Assembly: GCA_027491845.1 (NCBI GenBank)
Contig: JAOZGF010000032.1
Span: 1-5,851 of the forward strand
Origin: Thermoproteota archaeon
Lineage (GTDB): Archaea > Korarchaeota > JAOZGF01
Direction: 5' to 3'
DNA length: 5,851 nucleotides
Part shown: piece by piece, positions 1 to 4,568 of the stretch
Position numbering within the stretch: position 1 is the stretch's first letter
Layout of the letters: every line of letters starts with the position of its first letter
Notes under the pieces: model-generated
The model's database searches: none
What the model was told of the DNA's origin: nothing
Seen by the model: only the letters and a program-made list of their open reading frames with translations
Translations under genes and position numbers: made by a program

Positions 1-848
1 ATAGGCAGCCCTGAGCCCAGCGACTTTGCCAGTGCAACAGCATCAGCCTCCACTTTCTCATGGTTGATTCCAAGCATTTCCCCCGTCCTTCCTAAACCCA
101 CTTTAACCTCGTCTGAAACGAGCAAGATATCGTTATCCCTACATATCTCATACACCTTTTTTATGTATCCATTGGGAGGGACAATAACCCCTCCATCACT
201 CATGAGGGGTTCAATGACGAGGCAAGACGTTAGCTCAGGCGGACAAATTGTTTTGAAAACGAATTCCTCCATGAAGTCTATGCAGGCGAGGTTGCAGTCC
301 GGTTGTTCCTGTTTGAAGGGACACCTGTAGCAGTATGGGTAAGGTATTTTTACGGAGCGAGGTGAACCTAAGAAGAGTGAAGAAGCCTTATGTCCGCTTA
401 TGGAAAGAGAACCCATGGTCATTCCATGGTAGGATCCAAGGTAAGAGAGTATCTTTGGTTTTTTCGTGTAGTGGGGCAGGAGCTTATATATGCAGTCCAT
501 GGCGTCAGATCCTGAATGGCCGAACCACACTTTTTTTCCAAACGATCCAGGCGTTATCTCCACAAGTTTCTCCGCTAATTTAACAGTAACCTCGCATGAC
601 GCGGAGGTGAAGGAGACATGCGTTATCTTGCTCACTTGTTCTTGAACAGCCCTAACAACTTCTTCATGACAGTAACCAGTGTTCGCCACAGCCCAACCTG
701 ACGAGAAATCTAAATATTCCTTTCCATCCGCATCCTTTATGTATGATCCTTTTCCTTCCTTAACAACTAAGGGGAAAAACCTTATGTGGATTGCTGAACC
801 AATTAATTTCTTGTCTTTATCCAGTATTTCGTAAACCTTAGATCTCAG
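1..848 (-). CDS. Class III PLP-dependent aminotransferase / amino-acid racemase-like protein, C-terminus missing
   Basis: The minus strand is open without a stop from about 878 to the left edge and encodes 282 residues if read from a CTG at 848-846. Class III aminotransferase landmarks appear in order: a PLP-phosphate-type SGSDA (residues 112-116), SYHGMTMG (139-146), EPLMSDGGVIVPP (213-225), SDEVKVGLGRTG (245-256) and ALAKSLGSG (272-280). D246 should contact the pyridine nitrogen, and K275 is the expected Schiff-base lysine. The N-terminal half resembles from memory the archaeal branch that includes the Pyrococcus broad-specificity amino-acid racemase and 4-aminobutyrate-type aminotransferases, so substrate and reaction (transamination or racemisation) are open. 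Oddities are the start (no ATG, GTG or TTG near the N-terminus in frame), K249 where most relatives have Gln, and four cysteines at 173, 176, 185 and 189. The protein is probably cytosolic. The last 150 or so residues lie outside the window. Confidence 0.9.
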   Translation of the reverse strand, partial: MRSKVYEILDKDKKLIGSAIHIRFFPLVVKEGKGSYIKDADGKEYLDFSSGWAVANTGYCHEEVVRAVQEQVSKITHVSFTSASCEVTVKLAEKLVEITPGSFGKKVWFGHSGSDAMDCIYKLLPHYTKKPKILSYLGSYHGMTMGSLSISGHKASSLFLGSPRSVKIPYPYCYRCPFKQEQPDCNLACIDFMEEFVFKTICPPELTSCLVIEPLMSDGGVIVPPNGYIKKVYEICRDNDILLVSDEVKVGLGRTGEMLGINHEKVEADAVALAKSLGSGLP

Positions 849-857
849 TTTTCTCTT

Positions 858-863
858 CCTCCC
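858..863 (-). promoter_or_regulatory. Shine-Dalgarno site (GGGAGG) deciding the aminotransferase start
   Basis: On the minus strand GGGAGG lies 9 nt upstream of an in-frame CTG (848-846). An ATG at 865-863 overlaps this site, but its frame stops after six codons (TGA at 847-845). The spacing is right for a start at CTG848 and gives an N-terminus that lines up with remembered archaeal homologues shortly after their Pro-Gly-Pro segment. The alternative is one missing A in the AAAA run at 849-852, which would join ATG865 to the main frame. Confidence 0.5.
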
Positions 864-895
864 ATGATCTTTGTTTCCTCAATAACCCTTTCTTC

Positions 896-904
896 TTTAA
901 ATAA
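896..904 (-). promoter_or_regulatory. Candidate TATA box for the aminotransferase gene
   Basis: On the minus strand TTATTTAAA occurs here. About 25 nt downstream would put transcription start near 875, giving a leader of roughly 27 nt that contains the GGGAGG site and ends at CTG848. This geometry supports translation from CTG848, though a short leader to ATG865 is also possible. It is a sequence match only. Confidence 0.45.
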
Positions 905-930
905 CTTACCTTCAGCCGCCTAGTTCCCAG

Positions 931-999
931 TTGAAAGGCTTGATTAAATCTGGGGTAATCCCCTTAACTTGATATGGTTCTAAAGGAAAATTGAAAGGC
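931..999. repeat. Direct repeat TTGAAAGGC, two copies 60 bp apart
   Basis: Identical 9-mers lie at 931-939 and 991-999, with starts exactly 60 bp apart. The second copy is also the left arm of an inverted repeat with TTTCAA at 1002-1007. The helical phasing and position between divergent promoters suggest regulator binding. Chance remains possible for repeats this short. Confidence 0.35.
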
Positions 1000-1010
1000 G
1001 TTTTCAACGG

Positions 1011-1020
1011 TTATGTTTAA
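1011..1020 (+). promoter_or_regulatory. Candidate distal TATA box, rightward
   Basis: TTATGTTTAA resembles an archaeal TATA element and directly follows the TTGAAA/TTTCAA inverted repeat. Initiation would fall near 1040 and leave a leader of about 130 nt for the cyclase gene, containing the hairpin at 1063-1094. It is weaker than the proximal candidate because of the long leader. Confidence 0.25.
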
Positions 1021-1062
1021 GCCGCACTTGCTTGTAATTGGAGAACAGCGCCTACACACAGT

Positions 1063-1094
1063 TTCCAGTGGAGGCTTCCTTATCCAACTGGGAA
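1063..1094 (+). repeat. Imperfect inverted repeat / hairpin ahead of the cyclase gene
   Basis: CCAG (1065-1068) and TGGA (1069-1072) pair with TCCA (1083-1086) and CTGG (1088-1091). A1087 is bulged, and TT/AA flanks extend the stem around another bulge. The loop is about 10 nt. The structure lies before the proximal TATA candidate, so it may be a DNA operator, or an RNA hairpin if transcription begins near 1040. Confidence 0.35.
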
Positions 1095-1101
1095 AAGGAA
1101 A

Positions 1102-1110
1102 AATTATTAA
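1102..1110 (+). promoter_or_regulatory. Candidate proximal TATA box for the cyclase gene
   Basis: AATTATTAA preceded by a purine-rich GGAAAA stretch fits an archaeal TATA element. The predicted transcript start near 1130 leaves about a 40 nt leader before ATG1171, with an SD site at 1161-1165. Confidence 0.4.
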
Positions 1111-1160
1111 GAGCAAGGGAAGCATTACTACTTTACTGCCTTGAAGTCTTTCTTTTTTAA

Positions 1161-1165
1161 GGTGG
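1161..1165 (+). promoter_or_regulatory. Shine-Dalgarno site choosing ATG1171
   Basis: GGTGG lies 5 nt before ATG1171. No comparable site precedes the in-frame TTG at 1141, and the ten residues that TTG would add (KSFFFKVEN type) are not part of the fold. The ATG is therefore the likely start. Confidence 0.6.
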
Positions 1166-1170
1166 AAAAT

Positions 1171-1962
1171 ATGGTGAAGTTATACGACTTGTCTCAGCCG
1201 TTGGGTATACACACTCCCTTTTGGCCTTGGTATCCTCCCTTCAAGACATGGTATTTCAAGAGAAAGGTTGAACATGGCGTGAACGCCCAAATAATCTATA
1301 CGTCAAATCACATTGGAACTCATCTTGACGCGCCGAGACACTTTGTCACAGGCGGAAAAACAATTGATCAAATCCCCTTGGATGACCTCTACGGTCCCGG
1401 TGTTATCGTTAACCTCAGCGACGTCCTGACAGACCTTGACGTCTACACGCCTGAAATGATCGAGGAAAGAGTTGAGGTTCGGGAGGGAGACATACTTGTC
1501 CTGCATACAGGATGGCATAGATATGCTTGGTGCGGGTCTGAGCCTGATGAGGAACGCTACGTGTTTTTCCATCCCGGCGCACATCCAGACATGGTTGACT
1601 GGCTCAAGAAAAAGAAGATAAAGCTTTGGATGGTTGACGCAGTATCAACAGATCATCCGATGGATCTGCCGATCGGGAGGTTCCTGGGTAAAGGAACCTT
1701 CGAAACATGTACGAAGGTTAGGAAGCTTGCGGAGAAGAAGTTTGGCAAAGAAAAAGTTGAAGAGCTCTTCCCTGAAGAAGATTATCAGTTGACGCATAAC
1801 AAACTTTTCCCTTACAACATAATCCATGCTGAAAACTTGGGGGGAGACATAAGTAAGCCTGAACTACAGAACAAACGTTTAACAATAGGTTGCTTCCCAT
1901 GGAAGTTTGAAGGAGGGGAGGCAGCGTTCTGCAGAGTTGTCGCCTTCCTGGAAGAAGAATAA
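1171..1962 (+). CDS. Cyclase-family metal-dependent hydrolase (kynurenine formamidase-like, PF04199 type)
   Basis: The product has 263 residues from ATG1171. The family signature HxGTHxDxPxH is intact: H47, G49, T50, H51, D53, P55 and H57 in HIGTHLDAPRHF. Downstream come HTGW (112-115), HPG (134-136), VDAVSTDHP (155-163) and a C-terminal H199 with HAENL (209-213). In the KynB/cyclase fold the His/Asp cluster and the late His/Glu bind catalytic metal, and members hydrolyse amides or lactams such as N-formylkynurenine. The protein is longer than KynB (about 210 residues); the extra length lies between roughly residues 165 and 200, as in larger archaeal and eukaryotic cyclases. No signal peptide is seen, so it is probably cytosolic. 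ATG1171 is preferred over an in-frame TTG at 1141 because GGTGG (1161-1165) sits 5 nt before it and the fold begins here. The substrate is unknown; the divergent aminotransferase hints at amino-acid catabolism. Confidence 0.88.
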   Translation: MVKLYDLSQPLGIHTPFWPWYPPFKTWYFKRKVEHGVNAQIIYTSNHIGTHLDAPRHFVTGGKTIDQIPLDDLYGPGVIVNLSDVLTDLDVYTPEMIEERVEVREGDILVLHTGWHRYAWCGSEPDEERYVFFHPGAHPDMVDWLKKKKIKLWMVDAVSTDHPMDLPIGRFLGKGTFETCTKVRKLAEKKFGKEKVEELFPEEDYQLTHNKLFPYNIIHAENLGGDISKPELQNKRLTIGCFPWKFEGGEAAFCRVVAFLEEE

Positions 1963-1977
1963 ACAATTATGAACAAT

Positions 1978-1995
1978 TTCCTTTCTCCTTTTTTG
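1978..1995 (+). terminator. T-rich stretch, likely archaeal terminator after the cyclase gene
   Basis: A pyrimidine-rich run with six consecutive T (1989-1994) begins 16 nt after the stop codon. Archaeal RNA polymerase often terminates at oligo-T without a stem. A second T-run follows at 2037-2042. Confidence 0.4.
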
Positions 1996-2010
1996 TCCCA
2001 TCTTGGATAC

Positions 2011-2022
2011 TGTTTATTTAAC
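2011..2022 (+). promoter_or_regulatory. Candidate TATA box for the moaD-E1 operon
   Basis: TGTTTATTTAAC is a good archaeal TATA-like match. Initiation near 2043 would give about a 35 nt leader before ATG2078. The match is by sequence only, but it sits in the only intergenic gap upstream of the two-gene unit. Confidence 0.5.
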
Positions 2023-2077
2023 ATCATAACCTTCTCTTTTTTATTCTGGGAGAAATTGTAAAGTTAAGTAGGTTTTT

Positions 2078-2377
2078 ATGCCCGTAACAGTAAGGTTCTA
2101 CTTAGGTATTAGGGAAGTGACAGGGGTCAAAGAAATTACACTGGACCCTGAACCCCGCAGTGTAAGGGAGCTTTTGCTGAGGTTAAAGGAAAAATTCGGT
2201 GAAAAGTTTTCGGAACTTGTTTTAACGCCTGATTCCTCAAACGTTAGGGATAACGTGGTGTTAATGGTAAATGGACACAGTATAAGATTGCTTAAAGGCC
2301 TAGATACTCCCTTGAAAAGTGGGGACATAGTTACCAGTGACGTTGTGGAGATAACCGAGACCATAGGGGGAGGCTAA
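2078..2377 (+). CDS. MoaD/ThiS-family ubiquitin-like sulfur carrier protein
   Basis: The 99-residue product is the normal size of an archaeal MoaD or SAMP-type beta-grasp protein. It opens with a beta strand (VTVRFYLGIREVTG), has the amphipathic helix segment VRELLLRLKEKFGEKF, then VVLMVNGHSIR and LKSGDIV, and ends in TIGGG. The terminal Gly-Gly is the residue pair adenylated by an E1-like enzyme and then thiocarboxylated to deliver sulfur for molybdopterin/tungstopterin or tRNA thiolation, or joined to lysines as a SAMP. The tail here carries an extra glycine (GGG) and SDVVEITET in place of the FLPPVA-type run of bacterial MoaD, so the recipient pathway cannot be fixed. ATG2078 has a weak AGGT site 4 nt upstream. 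The E1-like gene follows 24 nt later, its evident partner and operon mate. Confidence 0.88.
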   Translation: MPVTVRFYLGIREVTGVKEITLDPEPRSVRELLLRLKEKFGEKFSELVLTPDSSNVRDNVVLMVNGHSIRLLKGLDTPLKSGDIVTSDVVEITETIGGG

Positions 2378-2387
2378 GGATTTTCTT

Positions 2388-2395
2388 GGAGGTGA
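2388..2395 (+). promoter_or_regulatory. Strong Shine-Dalgarno site deciding a TTG start
   Basis: GGAGGTGA matches the archaeal 16S 3' end almost completely and lies 6 nt before TTG2402. An in-frame ATG at 2426 has no such site, so the TTG is preferred. Confidence 0.7.
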
Positions 2396-2401
2396 AAATT
2401 A

Positions 2402-3442
2402 TTGTCTCCTTTAACGGAAACAGAGATGAAAAGGTATTCAAGACAAATTGTTTACCCTGAAATAGGGTTGAAGGGCCAAGAGAAACTGTCCCGTTCTTGG
2501 GTTGCGGTGCTGGGAATAGGGGGACTCGGAAGCATTGCTTCACTTTACCTGGCCCTGGCGGGAGTGAACCTCAGGCTTATAGACAGGGACATAGTTGAAC
2601 TTAACAACTTGCAGAGACAAATCCTTTACAGGGAGGAAGATATAGGCAAACCTAAGGCTACTGCTGCAAAGGAAAACCTTCAGAAATGGAATTCGTCAAT
2701 CCAGATAGAAAGTTTCGTTGAAGATTTCAACCCTGACAATGCTGAGGAACTCATTGTAGGAGTTGACTTGGTGGTTGACGGAACAGATAACTTCGAGGCA
2801 AGATACCTCTTAAACGATGTTTGCGTAAAGCACGGAATACCTTTCATGTATTCGGCGGCCATAGGGACGAGGGGGATGATGTCCTTTATTGTTCCAGGGG
2901 AAACACCCTGTTTAACCTGTTTATTCACGAGCCCTCCAAGACCAGGATCCCTTGAAACATGTGAAACAGCAGGGGTCATAGGTCCCTCCCCAGGCGTAAT
3001 GGGGGTTATTGAAGCTGCTGAAGCAATAAAGTACCTTGCAGGGTTCGGCGAAAACCTGAAAAACAAACTCCTCATAATAGACTTGACGGATAACTCCTTT
3101 GAAGTAGTGAGGGTTAAAAAGAACCCCGGCTGCAACACCTGTGCCGACAGAAACTTTGCCTTTCTAAGTAAAAAGGAAAGGACGAGGTATGTTGTCGCGC
3201 TATGCGGCCGTGCCTCCTACCAGGTTAGGCCTAAAAAAAAGCTTAACTTAAACCTGACCGAGCTCTCCCATAAACTGTCAAGGATACCTGAAATAAGGGT
3301 GGTGAGGGTAAGTGATGAGGTGGCCATAATGACATATGACGGAAAAGAAGTAACCCTTTTCAGAAGCGGAAGAATCATCTTGAAAGGAGCCAGGGATGAA
3401 AAAGAGGCGGTGAGCATTGCATCCCGATTTTTCACGTATTGA
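2402..3442 (+). CDS. E1-like ThiF/MoeB/HesA-family adenylyltransferase with C-terminal extra domain
   Basis: The 346-residue protein begins at TTG2402. RYSRQIVYPEIG (11-22) is the usual ThiF/MoeB opening. The nucleotide-binding loop is GIGGLGS (38-44), followed by the acidic D61 region, NNLQRQ (68-73), KPKA (83-86) and DGTDNFEAR (126-134). Two CxxC pairs, C170/C173 and C244/C247, should bind the structural zinc. C187 in ETCETAGVIGP lies where related enzymes place the thioester or persulfide cysteine. Family members adenylate the C-terminal glycine of MoaD/ThiS/SAMP proteins with ATP; the sulfur carrier encoded just upstream is the natural substrate. After the zinc pair a tail of about 90 residues (258-346) contains CGRASYQVRP and a closing SGRIILKGARDE. 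I recall such a domain on some archaeal and bacterial MoeB-like proteins, and it is not a rhodanese. Which pathway it serves (Mo/W cofactor, thiamine, tRNA) is not shown. Confidence 0.9.
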   Translation: MSPLTETEMKRYSRQIVYPEIGLKGQEKLSRSWVAVLGIGGLGSIASLYLALAGVNLRLIDRDIVELNNLQRQILYREEDIGKPKATAAKENLQKWNSSIQIESFVEDFNPDNAEELIVGVDLVVDGTDNFEARYLLNDVCVKHGIPFMYSAAIGTRGMMSFIVPGETPCLTCLFTSPPRPGSLETCETAGVIGPSPGVMGVIEAAEAIKYLAGFGENLKNKLLIIDLTDNSFEVVRVKKNPGCNTCADRNFAFLSKKERTRYVVALCGRASYQVRPKKKLNLNLTELSHKLSRIPEIRVVRVSDEVAIMTYDGKEVTLFRSGRIILKGARDEKEAVSIASRFFTY

Positions 3443-3462
3443 TTCCCATGTGTCTGTCATGG

Positions 3463-3483
3463 AAAGCCTAGGCCTAGGTTTTT
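3463..3483 (+). terminator. Palindrome CCTAGGCCTAGG with T-run, possible terminator of the moaD-E1 operon
   Basis: A perfect 12 bp palindrome (3467-3478) begins 24 nt after the E1 stop and is followed by five T (3479-3483). With flanking AAAG/TTTT it can form a stem of about 8 bp with a 4 nt loop ahead of the T-run. It could equally be a DNA-binding site, because two further palindromes lie close by. Confidence 0.4.
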
Positions 3484-3493
3484 CAGCGAGGAA

Positions 3494-3514
3494 GGTTTAA
3501 GAACAATAATTTTA
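3494..3514 (+). promoter_or_regulatory. Candidate TATA region for the radical SAM gene
   Basis: Two overlapping AT-rich candidates occur: GGTTTAAGA (3494-3502) and AATAATTTTA (3505-3514). Transcription would start near 3523 or 3535, within or just after the 14 bp palindrome at 3519-3532. Confidence 0.4.
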
Positions 3515-3518
3515 GGGT

Positions 3519-3532
3519 GAAACCGCGGTTTC
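3519..3532. promoter_or_regulatory. Perfect 14 bp palindrome GAAACCGCGGTTTC, candidate operator
   Basis: This sequence is fully self-complementary and sits where the predicted transcription start of the radical SAM gene falls. A dimeric helix-turn-helix repressor bound here would block initiation. No second copy was seen elsewhere in the window. The regulator is unknown. Confidence 0.45.
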
Positions 3533-3565
3533 CCAACCACCTAGGGCGAAGGTGTCACTTGAGCC

Positions 3566-4519
3566 ATGATGGAGTACGACAGTAAATCTGGAAGATACAT
3601 TTTTGATTATCCCTCCATGGCAGTGATAGGTGAACCAACTTACTTTAACCCTTTCCCGGTCATTTATAGGCCTCCTCCGGAGGCGTTCAGCCTTATTCTG
3701 CAGCCGACAGTTGGGTGTCCATGGAACAAATGTGTTTTTTGCGGGACGCATAAACACCAGAAATTCAGGCTTAGGGTTAAGGAGATGGAGACAGATATCT
3801 CTCTCGCCCTGAAATACTATGGCGACAGGCCTGTTAGGATTTTCCTGGGAGACGCTAACAGCATAATAATACCTACGAAAGCCTTTCTAAACATTTTGAA
3901 TAGATGTTTTGAAGTTTTCCCTCGTTTAGAGAGGGTGAGCACTTATGGCGGGGCAAAATATATTTTGAAAAAGGGGGAGGATGAATTGATTGAGCTAAGG
4001 AGAGCTGGCCTAAAAAAAATATATATGGGACTTGAAACAGGGGATGATGAACTTTTGAGGTTCATGAGGAAAGGCGTAACGGTGAATGACATGATTGAGG
4101 CAGCTGACAGGGTGAAGAGAGCAGGGATAGAGCTCTCCGTAACGGTTATCCAAGGACTAGGTGGAAGGGGGACGTGGAAGAGAAATGCAGCTTTAACTGC
4201 TGAGGCCCTAAATAAGATTAGGCCAAGTGAAACGCGTTTACACTCTCTCGTCCTGCATCCAAACTCACCGCTTTGGCGTATGGCTGAGGAAAAAGAGTTC
4301 ATTGAGGCCACAAAAGAAGAAGTTTTAAAAGAGCTCTACGAGTTGATCAGGAGGATTGATTATCCAACAAAAATATTCACCTACAGTTCAGGCTACTTGA
4401 AACCCGGCGTGATCGATGGAAAACTTCCTGAAGACAGGGAGTACGTGTTAAGCGTTTTAAAATACGTTATTAACAATCCTGAAGACGATGTTTACCTTCA
4501 AAGGGTTAGGTTTATCTAG
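3566..4519 (+). CDS. Radical SAM domain protein of unassigned function
   Basis: The 317-residue protein starts at a double ATG (3566 and 3569), with AGGTG (3550-3554) 11 nt upstream. The [4Fe-4S] cluster motif is C51-x4-C56-x2-C59 (GCPWNKCVFCG), one residue longer than the canonical CX3CX2C. This spacing plus a following KFRLR (66-70) is shared by a group of COG1032-like radical SAM proteins. Further radical SAM landmarks are IFLGDANSI (92-100), STYGGAKY (125-132), MGLETGDDELLRFMRKG (154-170) and IQGLGGRG (195-202), consistent with a partial TIM barrel that binds SAM and generates a 5'-deoxyadenosyl radical. There is no N-terminal B12 domain and no obvious C-terminal TRAM or second Fe-S domain, and the C-terminal 80 residues are mainly helical. 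The substrate is not known. It lies between a sulfur-carrier operon and mfnF, is flanked by a T7 run, and appears to be its own transcription unit. Confidence 0.88.
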   Translation: MMEYDSKSGRYIFDYPSMAVIGEPTYFNPFPVIYRPPPEAFSLILQPTVGCPWNKCVFCGTHKHQKFRLRVKEMETDISLALKYYGDRPVRIFLGDANSIIIPTKAFLNILNRCFEVFPRLERVSTYGGAKYILKKGEDELIELRRAGLKKIYMGLETGDDELLRFMRKGVTVNDMIEAADRVKRAGIELSVTVIQGLGGRGTWKRNAALTAEALNKIRPSETRLHSLVLHPNSPLWRMAEEKEFIEATKEEVLKELYELIRRIDYPTKIFTYSSGYLKPGVIDGKLPEDREYVLSVLKYVINNPEDDVYLQRVRFI

Positions 4520-4526
4520 TTTTTTT
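4520..4526 (+). terminator. T7 run directly after the radical SAM stop codon
   Basis: Seven consecutive T follow the TAG stop without a stem, the usual look of a factor-independent archaeal terminator. A new TATA candidate begins 4 nt later, so mfnF is probably transcribed separately. Confidence 0.5.
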
Positions 4527-4530
4527 ACTG

Positions 4531-4538
4531 TTTATAAG
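4531..4538 (+). promoter_or_regulatory. Candidate TATA box for mfnF
   Basis: TTTATAAG is a close match to the archaeal TATA consensus. It is centred about 35 nt before ATG4569, predicting a leader of about 10 nt; GAGGG (4552-4556) lies 12 nt before the ATG and may or may not be in the transcript. Confidence 0.55.
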
Positions 4539-4568
4539 AAAAGGATCCTGTGAGGGACTTGACAACTC

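Larger units (their letters stand above)
849..1170. other. Divergent intergenic region between aminotransferase and cyclase
   Basis: No convincing coding frame, tRNA or known RNA is visible. The stretch holds the leftward TATA candidate (896-904), the 9-mer TTGAAAGGC at 931-939 and again at 991-999, a small GGGG-taat-CCCC hairpin (952-963), an inverted repeat TTGAAA-ggcgt-TTTCAA (991-1007) directly before a TATA-like TTATGTTTAA (1011-1020), an imperfect hairpin at 1063-1094, and a second rightward TATA candidate (1102-1110). It looks like a shared control region for the two divergent genes. Confidence 0.55.

Noticed and set aside
64..583. Plus-strand open frames at 64-330 and 335-583
   Set aside because: They lie antisense to the aminotransferase, whose minus-strand frame carries the full class III motifs; the plus-strand products show no recognisable domain.
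1..848. Aminotransferase as a degraded pseudogene
   Set aside because: The frame is uninterrupted for 282 codons and retains D246, K275 and the PLP-phosphate motif. Only the start is abnormal.
952..963. GGGG-taat-CCCC as a terminator or riboswitch element
   Set aside because: The stem is only 4 bp with no adjacent T-run and no covarying context visible.
1021..1100. tRNA or small RNA gene in the intergenic region
   Set aside because: No cloverleaf arms, TTC-type T-loop or box C/D motifs could be assembled.
1141..1170. TTG start for the cyclase at 1141
   Set aside because: It has no SD and adds ten residues outside the fold, while ATG1171 has GGTGG 5 nt upstream.
1303..1966. Minus-strand frames inside the cyclase gene
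   Set aside because: They are shadows of a well-supported gene and have no start signals or recognisable motifs.
2426..2428. ATG2426 as start of the E1-like gene
   Set aside because: TTG2402 has GGAGGTGA at ideal spacing, while ATG2426 has no SD.
2680..3138. 152-residue minus-strand frame inside the E1-like gene
   Set aside because: It is antisense to the motif-complete ThiF/MoeB region, so it is taken as a shadow frame.
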